Source of the DNA: an uncultured Corynebacterium sp.
GTDB taxonomy: Bacteria; Actinomycetota; Actinomycetes; Mycobacteriales; Mycobacteriaceae
Assembly (NCBI GenBank): GCA_915275065.1
Contig: CAJZGD010000013.1
Coordinates: 1 to 18,304, forward strand
Direction: 5' to 3'
DNA: 18,304 nt
Part shown: positions 7,145-14,781 of the stretch, one piece after another
How positions within the stretch are numbered: position 1 is the first letter of the stretch
Layout of the letters: each line of letters starts with the position of its first letter
Program-made: the position numbers and the translations under genes
Notes under the pieces: generated by a model
Seen by the model: only the letters and a program-made list of their open reading frames with translations
The model's database searches: none
What the model was told of the DNA's origin: nothing

Positions 7145-8533
7145 CTAGTTGCGCAGCATTTCCGCAACCAGGAACGCCAATTCCAGGGACTGCTGCGTAT
7201 TGAGCCGCGGGTCACACGCGGACTCGTAGCGGCCGGGCAGATCCACGTCCGTGATGTCTTCCGCGCCACCCAAGCATTCCGTCACGTTCTCGCCGGTCAA
7301 TTCGATGTGGATGCCACCCGGGTGGGTGCCCAATGCGCGGTGCACCTCGAAAAAGCCCTGCACCTCGTCAATCACCTTGTCGAAATGGCGGGTCTTATAG
7401 CCGTTCGAAGCGGTGAACGTATTGCCGTGCATCGGGTCCGACTGCCAAATCACCTTGTGCCCGGAATCTTCCACCGCCCGAACCACGCCGGGGAGCACCT
7501 GCCGCACCTTATCGTGCCCCATGCGGGCCACCATGGTCAGCCGACCCGGCACCCGGTCGGGATCCAGCTTCTCCACATACGCCACCGCCTCCTTGGGAGT
7601 GATCGTTGGGCCGATCTTAATGCCAATCGGGTTGGCAATGAGCGCAGCGAAATTCACGTGGAAGTCGTCAATGCCCCGAGTGCGCTCCCCAATCCACAAC
7701 TGGTGTGCAGACAGGTCATAAAGCTTGGTTTCACCGTTCTCATCCTTGGCCAGCCGCAACATGGCACGCTCGTAATCCACAAGCAGCGCCTCATGTGATG
7801 CGAAAATATCTGCGGAACGCAAGCTATCATCCGCAACGCCGCACGCATTCATAAACCGCAGACCGCGTTCGATCTCTTGTGCTAATGCCTCGTAGCGGGC
7901 GCCGGCGGGTGACTGCGATACGAATTCCCGGTTCCACTCCGTTAACCGATACAGATCAGCGGTGCCCGACTTGGTGAGCGACCGCACTAAATTCATGGCC
8001 GCCGCGGCGTTAGCGTACGCCCGAACCATGCGCGCCGGATCGTGTTTCCGCAGCTCAGCATCAGCCTCTACCGCGTTCACAATATCACCCCGGTAGCTGG
8101 GCAACCCATGCTCGTCCGTGTCCGAGCTCCGCGGCTTGGCGTACTGCCCCGCGATACGCGCTAGCTTTACGACGGGGGTTGAGGCGCCATATGTTAACAC
8201 CACAGCCATCTGCAACAAGGTCTTTACATTCGCACGAATGTGCGGTTCGGTGTTGGACTCAAAAGTTTCCGCACAGTCGCCACCTTGCAGCAGGAAAGCC
8301 TCACCATTAGCCACCGCGGCAAGTTGCCGCTCTAATTCCCGGACCTCGGGGGCCACCACAATCGGTGGCACAGATTCTAAAATCTTGCGCACATTCTGCG
8401 CAAGCAATGTATCCCACGAGGGCTGCTGCTTCGCATCCCGGGAAATAACATCTTCAAATTGCTGACGAATCCCGTCAGGCAACGGGGGGAGATCTGGGAG
8501 GGCTTCTTTGGGAATATCAACTGTCCAACTCAC
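7145..8533 (-). CDS. aroG: Class II 3-deoxy-D-arabino-heptulosonate 7-phosphate synthase
   Basis: This enzyme catalyses the first step of the shikimate pathway: phosphoenolpyruvate plus erythrose 4-phosphate gives DAHP. From the GTG at 8533 the protein is 462 residues. Metal and active-site residues fall at Cys87 (QGGDCAETFE), His369 (DPMHGNT), Glu411 (HIELTGE) and Asp441 (CDPRLN). These are the same numbers as I recall for the M. tuberculosis enzyme, which strongly supports this start over the in-frame ATG at 8569. KPRSSD is also present. In actinobacteria this enzyme pairs with chorismate mutase and is allosterically inhibited by aromatic amino acids. No Shine-Dalgarno is visible; TAAGAAT sits 6 bases before the GTG, suggesting a leaderless message. 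The exoribonuclease gene ends 38 bp upstream. Confidence 0.96.
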   Translation of the reverse strand: MSWTVDIPKEALPDLPPLPDGIRQQFEDVISRDAKQQPSWDTLLAQNVRKILESVPPIVVAPEVRELERQLAAVANGEAFLLQGGDCAETFESNTEPHIRANVKTLLQMAVVLTYGASTPVVKLARIAGQYAKPRSSDTDEHGLPSYRGDIVNAVEADAELRKHDPARMVRAYANAAAAMNLVRSLTKSGTADLYRLTEWNREFVSQSPAGARYEALAQEIERGLRFMNACGVADDSLRSADIFASHEALLVDYERAMLRLAKDENGETKLYDLSAHQLWIGERTRGIDDFHVNFAALIANPIGIKIGPTITPKEAVAYVEKLDPDRVPGRLTMVARMGHDKVRQVLPGVVRAVEDSGHKVIWQSDPMHGNTFTASNGYKTRHFDKVIDEVQGFFEVHRALGTHPGGIHIELTGENVTECLGGAEDITDVDLPGRYESACDPRLNTQQSLELAFLVAEMLRN

Positions 8534-8571
8534 ATCACTATTCTTAGCATGGAAAGCGATAAACCCCACAT
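8534..8571 (-). promoter_or_regulatory. Candidate leaderless promoter for aroG
   Basis: In the 38-bp gap before aroG the minus strand reads TAAGAAT (8546-8540), whose end is 6 bases from the GTG start. A transcript from it would begin at or next to the start codon, which fits the lack of a Shine-Dalgarno. No -35 is evident. Transcription from upstream genes is also possible. Confidence 0.35.
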
Positions 8572-9078
8572 TTACCGGATTTTATTATCCTTCCGCAGCG
8601 GCAACGCTTGATGGCAAATCCGAAACCGCCGCAGATTCTGCCGCGCATCTACTAACGCATCATGATTGCCCTGCGACTGAACCGGTAGGGACGGCCGACC
8701 GGCAAACTCCCAATACTGCCGAAGCTCCCGCGTATACCGGGGCATGTCGGAGGGCAGCGAGCTCATGTCCCCCCACAGCTGCGCCAACACCACATGGTCA
8801 TAGGCGCCAATCCACGCCCATAATTCCGGCCGGCCAGGGGACGCGGTGAGGAATTCATATACCTCGGTGCGAATCTGTTCCCGGCTGCGCCACAGCGGGC
8901 TTGACGGGTTAGGCAGCTTATCGAGTACGTGCTCCCGCACCCACTTATTGGCCTTGGTGTGGTCGGCATCGGTAGAAACCGCGTAATATTCGCGACCGTC
9001 CTCGGCAACGATGCCTATAGATACCAGGTCGATGGTGGAGCCGTTTTCGATGAATTCCGTGTCGTAGAAGTAGCGCAT
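8572..9078 (-). CDS. DEDDh 3'-exoribonuclease of the Rv2179c family
   Basis: This 168-residue protein begins MRYFYDTEFIENGST, where Asp6 and Glu8 are the first metal ligands. Asp94 (GAYDHVV), His139 and Asp144 (NHDALVDARQ) complete a DEDDh active site. The REYYAVS and LWRSREQIR segments match the Rv2179c type closely from memory. That family trims single-stranded 3' ends of RNA, including adenylate-rich ends. In M. tuberculosis it is also the neighbour of class II DAHP synthase, so the synteny is old. The ATG at 9078 is fixed by the active-site Asp at residue 6. An AAGG lies only 2 bases upstream, so initiation may be weak or partly coupled to the small gene ending 59 bp upstream. Confidence 0.9.
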   Translation of the reverse strand: MRYFYDTEFIENGSTIDLVSIGIVAEDGREYYAVSTDADHTKANKWVREHVLDKLPNPSSPLWRSREQIRTEVYEFLTASPGRPELWAWIGAYDHVVLAQLWGDMSSLPSDMPRYTRELRQYWEFAGRPSLPVQSQGNHDALVDARQNLRRFRICHQALPLRKDNKIR

Positions 9079-9137
9079 TGCCTTATACCGAAGGGAGGAA
9101 AAGAACCAAAGAAGCGTGAGAAATCATTATTGCGGGA

Positions 9138-9284
9138 TCACTTTTTACGCCGAGCCGGCCAGAACAGCACGGCGGCGATAGCGAAACACATAACCGGAGC
9201 CATGACCTGCTGGTTGACGTGAAAAATAGCCATGATGAGGTAGGCCACGATGAGGGCCAGTGTGACTAATACTTTGGTTTTCAT
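9138..9284 (-). CDS. Small two-helix membrane protein (48 aa)
   Basis: An open frame of 48 codons begins MKTKVLVTLALIVAYLIMAI. It has a hydrophobic stretch at about 4-21, a short polar turn FHVNQQ (21-26), a second hydrophobic stretch at about 27-42 and a basic tail ARRKK. The ATG at 9284-9282 is preceded by GAGGTAG (about 9293-9299), a good Shine-Dalgarno, and the upstream acyltransferase stop (9306) is only 21 bp away. Spacing and ribosome site support a real gene co-expressed with that acyltransferase. By the positive-inside rule both ends are probably cytoplasmic. I do not recognise the family; a subunit or regulator of the acyltransferase is a guess from position. Confidence 0.7.
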   Translation of the reverse strand: MKTKVLVTLALIVAYLIMAIFHVNQQVMAPVMCFAIAAVLFWPARRKK

Positions 9285-9305
9285 CGTTACTGCTACCTCA
9301 TCGAG

Positions 9306-10445
9306 TTATCTGGTCGTGGAGGCTGGCGCATTTTGGGTAATTCCGTGGGTTTTCACGCCACGACGCAGGATGTCGGGAATGTGCGGCCAGTGGGGTACGG
9401 TGACCTTTGGCAGTTTAATTGCTGGTGGGTGCACTGTCCACCCCAAAAGCTTGGTTTTGGAAATACCGTACATGGCGATGGTTCCGATAGCGCAGAAACC
9501 CATATTGATAATGACCCAGCATAAGGGGGTATCAATAAAGCTCGTGGCTTCTGGGTTGAAACCATTGTCCCGGTTGACGAAGAAGAAACCAAAGAACACA
9601 ATGAGCGCAATGGGATGTCCAAGGTATGCGACCAGCGTGTGACGGCCAATATGTTTCAGGCCCTCACCCACCATGGGAACCTTGGACAGCAGGATCGCAA
9701 CGGTCACCCCAAAGGGGAGATAGACGAGGCTCACAATCACATTGAGGGCCGGCCGCCATGGACCATCGAATGGGAGGGCATAAAGCTGGAACGACACCAA
9801 GGCCAGCATGGTGGAGGTGATGGCGATCCATGGGTGGAGGGCATTGTCGGCGAACTTGGCGATATGTGGTCTGAGATAGGCGCCCAACAGGAATAACGGC
9901 AGGTAGGCAATGATGCGAGGCATTACCAGGTTGCCGGCGAGCAATAGCCACGGTGAGGTGGCGATAACGATCGCAGGGATAAGCAGCTGAATGATCCACG
10001 GTAACCGTTTTGTCGCCCACAAAATAATGGTGAACAGCATGAGCGACCACAGGAACCAATACATGTTTTGGGCGTAATACATGGAGTCCACATAAAACAT
10101 TGGTTCCGGCAATGGAATTTCCTGAATGAGCCAGGCCTTGTTACGGTCGAGGATCATTTCCACCGGTGTCCAAAACAGATAGGGCACGAGGAGGAACCAG
10201 AGGCGTTTCCGAAATAATTCCCAGAATGTGAAATTGAAGATTTTTACGGAGAAAAAACCTGCCACCATAAAAAACAGTGGCATGCGCAGAGTAGCAATGA
10301 ATTCATTGACTTTGGCGATGGGAGTGTCTAGTCCTCCGGGCACCTCCAGGGTGGCATGAAGGGTCATTACTCCTAGGATTGAAACACCCCGGGCAACATC
10401 AGGCCACGCCATGCGTGCCTTTTTAGCCCCAGTGGGTTGAGTCAT
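9306..10445 (-). CDS. Acyltransferase-3 family integral membrane protein
   Basis: This 379-residue protein has about ten hydrophobic helices. The family signature is present: a first helix with DVARGVSILGVMTLHA (residues ~16-31; Arg and His of the R...H pair), then LRMPLFFMVAGFFS (about 53-66) and a conserved basic FRKRLWFLLVPY loop. Members move acyl groups (acetyl, succinyl and others) onto extracytoplasmic glycans or lipids. In Corynebacterium, candidate targets include mycolate precursors, arabinogalactan and lipoglycans; the substrate cannot be read from the sequence. The ATG at 10445 has AAAAGGA (10452-10458) at good spacing. The tail after the last helix is basic and Thr/Pro-rich. It is probably co-transcribed with the 48-aa gene and the exoribonuclease. 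A 198-bp gap upstream suggests its own promoter. Confidence 0.8.
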   Translation of the reverse strand: MTQPTGAKKARMAWPDVARGVSILGVMTLHATLEVPGGLDTPIAKVNEFIATLRMPLFFMVAGFFSVKIFNFTFWELFRKRLWFLLVPYLFWTPVEMILDRNKAWLIQEIPLPEPMFYVDSMYYAQNMYWFLWSLMLFTIILWATKRLPWIIQLLIPAIVIATSPWLLLAGNLVMPRIIAYLPLFLLGAYLRPHIAKFADNALHPWIAITSTMLALVSFQLYALPFDGPWRPALNVIVSLVYLPFGVTVAILLSKVPMVGEGLKHIGRHTLVAYLGHPIALIVFFGFFFVNRDNGFNPEATSFIDTPLCWVIINMGFCAIGTIAMYGISKTKLLGWTVHPPAIKLPKVTVPHWPHIPDILRRGVKTHGITQNAPASTTR

Positions 10446-10643
10446 GAATTATCCTTTTCGCTGTACAAATAATGAGAATGGCGGGGTGAGCAGGGATCTC
10501 ACGCCGCACCGGTCATTCACATTTCTACCATTAAGCATGACATAGATGCTATCCGATGGGGGTGGTAGGCATCGCCAGATGAGCCACACCGAGGCCGTGG
10601 CGGGATCATGACAAAACTGCGACAGGATTACAACGGGAATGCG
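10446..10643 (-). promoter_or_regulatory. Spacer upstream of the acyltransferase, probable promoter and leader hairpin
   Basis: The minus strand shows TAGAAA (10527-10522, preceded by TGG) as a -10 candidate. Downstream, GTGAG (10502-10498) and CTCAC (10490-10486) pair around a 7-nt loop and sit within flanking GGC/GCC that could extend the stem with a bulge. That leaves a leader of about 70 nt ending in the AAAAGGA ribosome site. No terminator is visible after plsC, so read-through is possible. No small gene is supported here. Confidence 0.3.
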
Positions 10644-11363
10644 CTATGGAACTGGCGGGTAGCCATTGCCGGCGGCCAGGGATTTTTTCACGTCAGCAGC
10701 GTAAAGATCAACATAGGGTTGACCGCTGAGCTTGCTCAGCGTGGCCATGATGTGGTCGGTGAGTGCCCGGGCCCCCTCGTATTCGCCCAGGCCGCGCTCG
10801 CGGAGGAATTCGCGGGGGTAAATGGGCGACCCAACCCGAATGCGGACCTTCGCGGGGCGAAGCACCCAGGAGCCAATGGGGTTGGCATTGCGGCTGCCGA
10901 TCATGGCAACGGGAATGATTGGTACATCGGTGGCGATAGCCACGCGAGCGGCCCCGGTTTTTCCGCGATAAACCCGGCCATCGGGCGAGCGTGTGCCCTC
11001 GGGATAAATGCCGAAAAGTTCCCCTCTGTCCAAGATGTTCCGGGCCGCGGTGAGCAACACCTCACCGGCTTTGGCGGACGTACGGTCGAGCGGAACCTGA
11101 CCAACCGAGGTGTAGAACCATTTTTGCAGCCTGCCGACGATACCCGGGGTGGTAAAATATTCGCTTTTGGCCGGGAAGGTGATTTGCCGGGGGCAAAGCA
11201 GCGGCAGGTAAAAAGAATCCATGACGGATTGATGGTTGGACGCGAGGATGGCAGCCCCAACGGTAGGAATATTGGAGCCCCCATCAATGGTGGGGCGGTT
11301 ATACACCCGTAAAAACGGCCCCAATAACACATTTTTAAATGCCCAATACCAGGTATTTGTCAC
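10644..11363 (-). CDS. plsC: 1-acyl-sn-glycerol-3-phosphate acyltransferase-like protein
   Basis: This 239-residue protein has the PlsC/LPLAT motifs NHQSVMD (43-49, HX4D catalytic pair His44/Asp49), the VPLDRTS block (90-96), and YPEGTRSPDG (120-129, glycerol-phosphate binding), then the IIPVAMIGS strand. It transfers an acyl chain to lysophosphatidic acid, or a related acceptor, on the inner membrane face to make phosphatidic acid. The gene order glk-plsC next to pimB' resembles C. glutamicum and the Rv2182c region of M. tuberculosis. The start is GTG (11363-11361) with AGGGGA 7 bases upstream; that ribosome site overlaps the glk stop codon, and the two genes are 12 bp apart, so they are one operon. 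Several paralogues occur in these genomes, so the exact acceptor is uncertain. Confidence 0.87.
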   Translation of the reverse strand: MTNTWYWAFKNVLLGPFLRVYNRPTIDGGSNIPTVGAAILASNHQSVMDSFYLPLLCPRQITFPAKSEYFTTPGIVGRLQKWFYTSVGQVPLDRTSAKAGEVLLTAARNILDRGELFGIYPEGTRSPDGRVYRGKTGAARVAIATDVPIIPVAMIGSRNANPIGSWVLRPAKVRIRVGSPIYPREFLRERGLGEYEGARALTDHIMATLSKLSGQPYVDLYAADVKKSLAAGNGYPPVP

Positions 11364-11375
11364 TCTGTGATCCCC

Positions 11376-12332
11376 TCATTTTTGTTGGTTCTTGTCTATG
11401 AATAGTTGTCGGGCCAGATCGGCAACACCAATCATACCGGCATTACCACCAAGTTTAGCGGTAGAGACCGTGGGGATAGGCCGGTATCCCGAACCAACAA
11501 TGTTTGCAGCCATAATCTCAGTGGCTTGCGGCAAGTACACATCGTGGTCGGCGGACATACCCCCGCCAATGAGGATCATGCTGGGGTCAAGAATGTCGAC
11601 CACCATGGAAAGGGCCAGCCCGAGCCATTCGGCAATGCTGGTAACAGCGGCGGTAGCGATCGGGTCGGATTGGCGGGCCGCATCCATGACGGTTTTCCCG
11701 GTGAGCTCCGGCTGGTCGGACAGTATGGAGGTAGTGACGGGGTTATCGGCCAAGAGCTCCCGGGCGGTTTGTTCCAACGCCGTGCCGGAACAGTAGCGTT
11801 CCAAACAGCCCCGCTTTCCGCAGGCACAGGGCCTACCGTGCGGAACCACCTGTATATGTCCGAATTCCGGGGCGGTGCCAAAGGCACCACGGTATATATT
11901 CCCGTCTTGCATGAGGGTGGCACCAATGCCGGTTCCCAGAGCGAAAAGCACCCAATTGTCGTGGCCTTGGGCCCCGCCGAATTTGTATTCGCCCCAGGCT
12001 GCAGCGTTGGCGTCGTGTTCGAGGCGAACTGGAACTCCCAACGCTGCCTGTAATTCGGCGCGGGCGTGGCGATCCCGCCATGGTAGATGCGGGGCGAACC
12101 GAACAATCTCACAGTCGGGGTCTAAAAATCCGGCAATGGCCAACCCCACGGCACCGATACAGTGGTCGGCACGGAACTTATTGACAATGCGGACAATGCC
12201 TTCTTGGAGCTCGTCGGCGTCGTGGGGCGCCTCGGTGGCGGTGGAATCGATAATGTTTCCGGCTTCGGTAATCGCCCCAGCCCGCATGTTGGTTCCGCCG
12301 ATATCAAAACCAATTGTGACTGGAGTAGACAT
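11376..12332 (-). CDS. glk: ROK-family glucokinase
   Basis: This 318-residue protein has the phosphate-binding GFDIGGTNMRAG near the N-terminus, the catalytic Asp in RLEHDANAAAWGE, ALGTGIGATL, and the ROK zinc motif CACGKRGCLERYCSG, preceded by EFGHIQV. It phosphorylates glucose with ATP (or polyphosphate in some relatives) in the cytoplasm, feeding glycolysis for sugar not taken up by the PTS. The frame opens at a GTG at 12341, but that codon lies inside the Shine-Dalgarno AAGGTGG (12345-12339). I therefore place the start at the ATG at 12332, 8 bases from AAGG. A TATAAT -10 about 45 bp upstream gives it its own promoter, separate from pimB'. Confidence 0.93.
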   Translation of the reverse strand: MSTPVTIGFDIGGTNMRAGAITEAGNIIDSTATEAPHDADELQEGIVRIVNKFRADHCIGAVGLAIAGFLDPDCEIVRFAPHLPWRDRHARAELQAALGVPVRLEHDANAAAWGEYKFGGAQGHDNWVLFALGTGIGATLMQDGNIYRGAFGTAPEFGHIQVVPHGRPCACGKRGCLERYCSGTALEQTARELLADNPVTTSILSDQPELTGKTVMDAARQSDPIATAAVTSIAEWLGLALSMVVDILDPSMILIGGGMSADHDVYLPQATEIMAANIVGSGYRPIPTVSTAKLGGNAGMIGVADLARQLFIDKNQQK

Positions 12333-12436
12333 AAAACCCACCTTGTGATTAATAAGATAGAAGAATCAAGGGCTGATTATACCGACCAATGCCTCAAACT
12401 TCCTATTCGTCACCACATTCCCTCTTGGATCTCCCA
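12333..12436 (-). promoter_or_regulatory. glk: glk promoter
   Basis: The minus strand holds a consensus TATAAT (12381-12376) in the 104-bp gap between pimB' and glk. Transcription would start near 12369, giving a leader of about 37 nt that ends in AAGGTGG and the ATG at 12332. No clear -35 lies at the expected spacing. No hairpin terminator for pimB' is visible in the gap. Confidence 0.6.
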
Positions 12437-13576
12437 CTAGGTTTTCGGCGTGGCAAGAATGCGTCGAAGCCGAGCCCCCATGCGTTCCCAGGTCCAGGAT
12501 TGCTCCACAAAACTGCGCCCCTGCCGACCCATGGTGGCGCATCGCTTCGGGTCGGATAACAAGGCCATGAGGGCGGCAAGGATGTCTTGCTGGCTGCGAC
12601 CGTCGACCACAATGCCGGATTCCGGGGTAACGGTTTCCGGCGCCCCACCGGAGCGGCCGGCGATCACGGGAATGCCGGCGGCCTGGGCTTCGAGGTACAC
12701 AATGCCGAGGCCTTCTACATCGAGGCCACCACCGCGGGTGCGGCAGGGCATAGCAAACACATCGGCGGCGTGCAGCATGTGGGACATGTGTTCCTCCCCT
12801 ACCCGGCCGGTGAAAATGATGCGATCATCGGCGAGGTTTCCGGCGAGTCGCCGAAGCCTGGCGGCGAAGCGGCGGGAGCCACCACCAACGATAACAAGGG
12901 TGGCGTCGGGAAAGTGGGTGAGCACATCCGGCCAGAGCCGCACGAGTTGATCCTGCCCCTTACGGGGCACCAGACGGGAAATACACACCACATAGTGCCC
13001 ACCAATCCGCCAACCCAATTGGGAGCGCACAGCCTGACGCTGGGCGGCAGAAAGCGGGCTAAATCGGTGACTGTCCACCCCGGAAGGCAACCATTCGAAT
13101 GTGGGCTCGCCAAAGGCGGCCCGGAACCGGCTGAGGGTGTAGTCGGAAATGTAGGTGACCACATCACAGTGGCTGCCGATGAGGCGGAGCACTTGACGGG
13201 CACCGGGCAACATGGACCACCCCACCTCATGCCCGTGGGTGGAGGCGACCACCCGGCAGGCACCGGCGGCGCGGGCGGCCCGGGCCATGAGGGCGAGGGG
13301 GGCTGCGGCACCGAACCACACCACATCAATGTTTTCGGCACGAATGATCTGCTGCATGCGGCGGGCAGTGGCTGGGGTGGGCAGCATGACGCGGCGCGGC
13401 CACCGATACACCCGGTATGCCGCCTGGTCATCCCAGTCGGCGGCTGCGGCGGCGTCCTGGGTGGAGGCAAACACCACCACATCCTGCGGGGGAAGAGTAT
13501 TGATGAAATCGCGGAGATACGACTGAATGCCGCCGATAGTGGGCGGGAAGTCATTGGTGACCAGCAGGACGCGCAT
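12437..13576 (-). CDS. pimB: GDP-mannose-dependent alpha-(1-6)-phosphatidylinositol monomannoside mannosyltransferase
   Basis: This 379-residue GT4, GT-B-fold enzyme adds the second mannose to PIM1 to give PIM2 on the cytoplasmic membrane face. The N-terminal acceptor domain begins MRVLLVTNDFPPTIGGIQSY, with the GGI loop at 15-17. It carries ASTHGHE (111-117) and then LPSGVDSHRF (163-172). The C-terminal donor domain has ISRLVPRKGQD (199-209; Arg201 and Lys206 for the diphosphate) and EGLGIVYLEA (288-297), the EX7E signature. The match is to the structurally known corynebacterial PimB' (Rv2188c type), not the older misnamed Rv0557. The ATG at 13576 has AGGA about 7 bases upstream. It sits 18 bp behind nlpC1, so both probably come from one transcript. 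Confidence 0.93.
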   Translation of the reverse strand: MRVLLVTNDFPPTIGGIQSYLRDFINTLPPQDVVVFASTQDAAAAADWDDQAAYRVYRWPRRVMLPTPATARRMQQIIRAENIDVVWFGAAAPLALMARAARAAGACRVVASTHGHEVGWSMLPGARQVLRLIGSHCDVVTYISDYTLSRFRAAFGEPTFEWLPSGVDSHRFSPLSAAQRQAVRSQLGWRIGGHYVVCISRLVPRKGQDQLVRLWPDVLTHFPDATLVIVGGGSRRFAARLRRLAGNLADDRIIFTGRVGEEHMSHMLHAADVFAMPCRTRGGGLDVEGLGIVYLEAQAAGIPVIAGRSGGAPETVTPESGIVVDGRSQQDILAALMALLSDPKRCATMGRQGRSFVEQSWTWERMGARLRRILATPKT

Positions 13577-13594
13577 AGGTTTTCCTACCGCAGG

Positions 13595-14599
13595 TTAGTA
13601 GCGGCGGGCGCCGTAGTAGGGCATGGAATCTATGCTCACCACCTGCACGGGGATGCCATAGTCGGAGGCGTGCAGGATCTTATTGTCGCCGGCGTAGATA
13701 CCGACGTGAGTGGCGCCGGGATAGAAGCCAACCACGTCACCGGGTTGCAGTTCTTCGCGGCTGACGGGGGTGCCACCGGCCATTTGGGCTTGGGAGGTGC
13801 GAGGCACGGTAATGCCTTGTTGTGCATAGGACCAGAGCACCAGGCCGGAACAGTCGAACACATCGGGTCCGGTAGCACCCCAACCATAGGGGGCACCAAT
13901 CTTGGTCATGCCGATCTCCAGGGCTTTCATACCAATGGGGTTGGCACCCACCAAGCCGGTAATGCTGTAATCGATGGGGCCGTTTTTCGCCACCCACTTG
14001 GCCCGGTCGGCAGGATTAAGGCCATTGACTTTGTCCATGAGCTCTTTCATTTTGCCTTTGAGCTCTTCTTGTTCCCGGGTGAGGTTGTCGCGTTCACCCT
14101 CTAGGTTGGTCTTGTGCTGCTTGGCATCTTCGACAGCCTTGGCGGCGGCGTCGCGGGCGTCTTTCGCTACTTTGGTGGCGTCGAGAAGCTTTGCGACGGC
14201 GTCCTCGGTCTGGGTCGTAATGGTTGCCATGTAGGCCGTCTGGTCGATCGCGATCTGCGGATTCTGGGCCCCGAAAATCTTCGACATGGGGTCGATAGCC
14301 ACACCCCGATATTTGGCGCCGGCAATGCGGTTCACTTCGGCTTGAAAGGCCTTCTCGGCGTCCTCGGCGGTTCTAGCGATCGCTTCGGTGTCTTGGGCCA
14401 CGCCGGTGAGTCGGTTCACCTCGTCTTCGGCGGCTTTTACTTCGTCCTCTTTATGCTTTACTGCTTCGTTTTTTTCGTTGGTTTGATGGGAAAGCTCATC
14501 CATGGTGCGGATAAGCTGGTCAACGTCTTCTGCCTGGGCCGCAATGGGGAGGACGGAAAGGGTAATGATGGTGCCTAAGGCAGCAAGAAACGCACGCAC
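13595..14599 (-). CDS. Secreted NlpC/P60 peptidoglycan endopeptidase with coiled-coil domain (paralogue 1)
   Basis: From the GTG at 14599 this is 334 residues. A signal peptide (about 1-23, ending IAAQA) precedes a long Lys/Glu/Ala-rich coiled-coil region (to about 195), then an NlpC/P60 domain with catalytic Cys250 (VFDCSGLV), His298 (ATHVGIYAG) and His310 (ILHAS). Such enzymes cleave D-Glu to diaminopimelate bonds and help separate daughter cells; the coiled coil usually keeps the enzyme inactive until a partner (FtsEX in related systems) binds. The frame opens five codons earlier at a TTG (14614). The GTG is better because GAGG (14609-14606) lies exactly 6 bases before it. The neighbouring nlpC2 shares the catalytic domain but not the coiled coil. 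pimB follows at 18 bp. Confidence 0.9.
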   Translation of the reverse strand: MRAFLAALGTIITLSVLPIAAQAEDVDQLIRTMDELSHQTNEKNEAVKHKEDEVKAAEDEVNRLTGVAQDTEAIARTAEDAEKAFQAEVNRIAGAKYRGVAIDPMSKIFGAQNPQIAIDQTAYMATITTQTEDAVAKLLDATKVAKDARDAAAKAVEDAKQHKTNLEGERDNLTREQEELKGKMKELMDKVNGLNPADRAKWVAKNGPIDYSITGLVGANPIGMKALEIGMTKIGAPYGWGATGPDVFDCSGLVLWSYAQQGITVPRTSQAQMAGGTPVSREELQPGDVVGFYPGATHVGIYAGDNKILHASDYGIPVQVVSIDSMPYYGARRY

Positions 14600-14720
14600 A
14601 AGAAACCTCGACAATTATGAAAACTGGATAAAATCTGAAGTAGTATATAGTAAAACACCTGGTTATAGTGTTTTCCCAGGTAAATTGTTACGTGAGTGGC
14701 TGGTGGGGTAATTGAATAGA
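14600..14720 (-). promoter_or_regulatory. Promoter and overlapping hairpins upstream of nlpC1
   Basis: On the minus strand TATACT (14647-14642) is a good -10, giving a leader of about 36 nt to the GTG at 14599. Upstream lie two mutually exclusive inverted repeats: AAAACAC (14652-14658) with GTGTTTT (14668-14674), and ACCTGG (14657-14662) with CCAGGT (14676-14681). They surround the -35 to -20 region, so they are more likely operator-type DNA sites than RNA attenuators if the -10 is right. The MtrAB system is known to control peptidoglycan hydrolase genes in corynebacteria, but I cannot assign a binding protein. Confidence 0.45.
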
Positions 14721-14764
14721 TAAAAGCTGCCTCCCGATGCTCATGGTTGGGGGGGCAGCTTTTA
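14721..14764 (-). terminator. Intrinsic terminator after nlpC2
   Basis: TAAAAGCTGCCTCCC on the left and GGGGGGCAGCTTTTA on the right (plus-strand reading) form a stem of about 15 bp with one possible mismatch and a 14-nt loop. The stem starts 18 bp past the nlpC2 stop. On the minus strand the right arm ends in TTTTA. This separates nlpC2 from nlpC1, so the paralogues are independent transcription units. Confidence 0.85.
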
Positions 14765-14781
14765 CGTCACACTAAGTTGAG

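Noticed and set aside
10608..11312. Plus-strand 234-codon frame antisense to plsC
   Set aside because: The opposite strand carries intact PlsC motifs; this frame shows none.
12333..12341. GTG at 12341 as the glk start
   Set aside because: The codon lies within the Shine-Dalgarno that serves the ATG at 12332.
12587..14104. Plus-strand open frame of 505 codons antisense to pimB' and nlpC1
   Set aside because: Gly/His-rich low-complexity translation spanning two well-supported opposite-strand genes; typical high-GC shadow.
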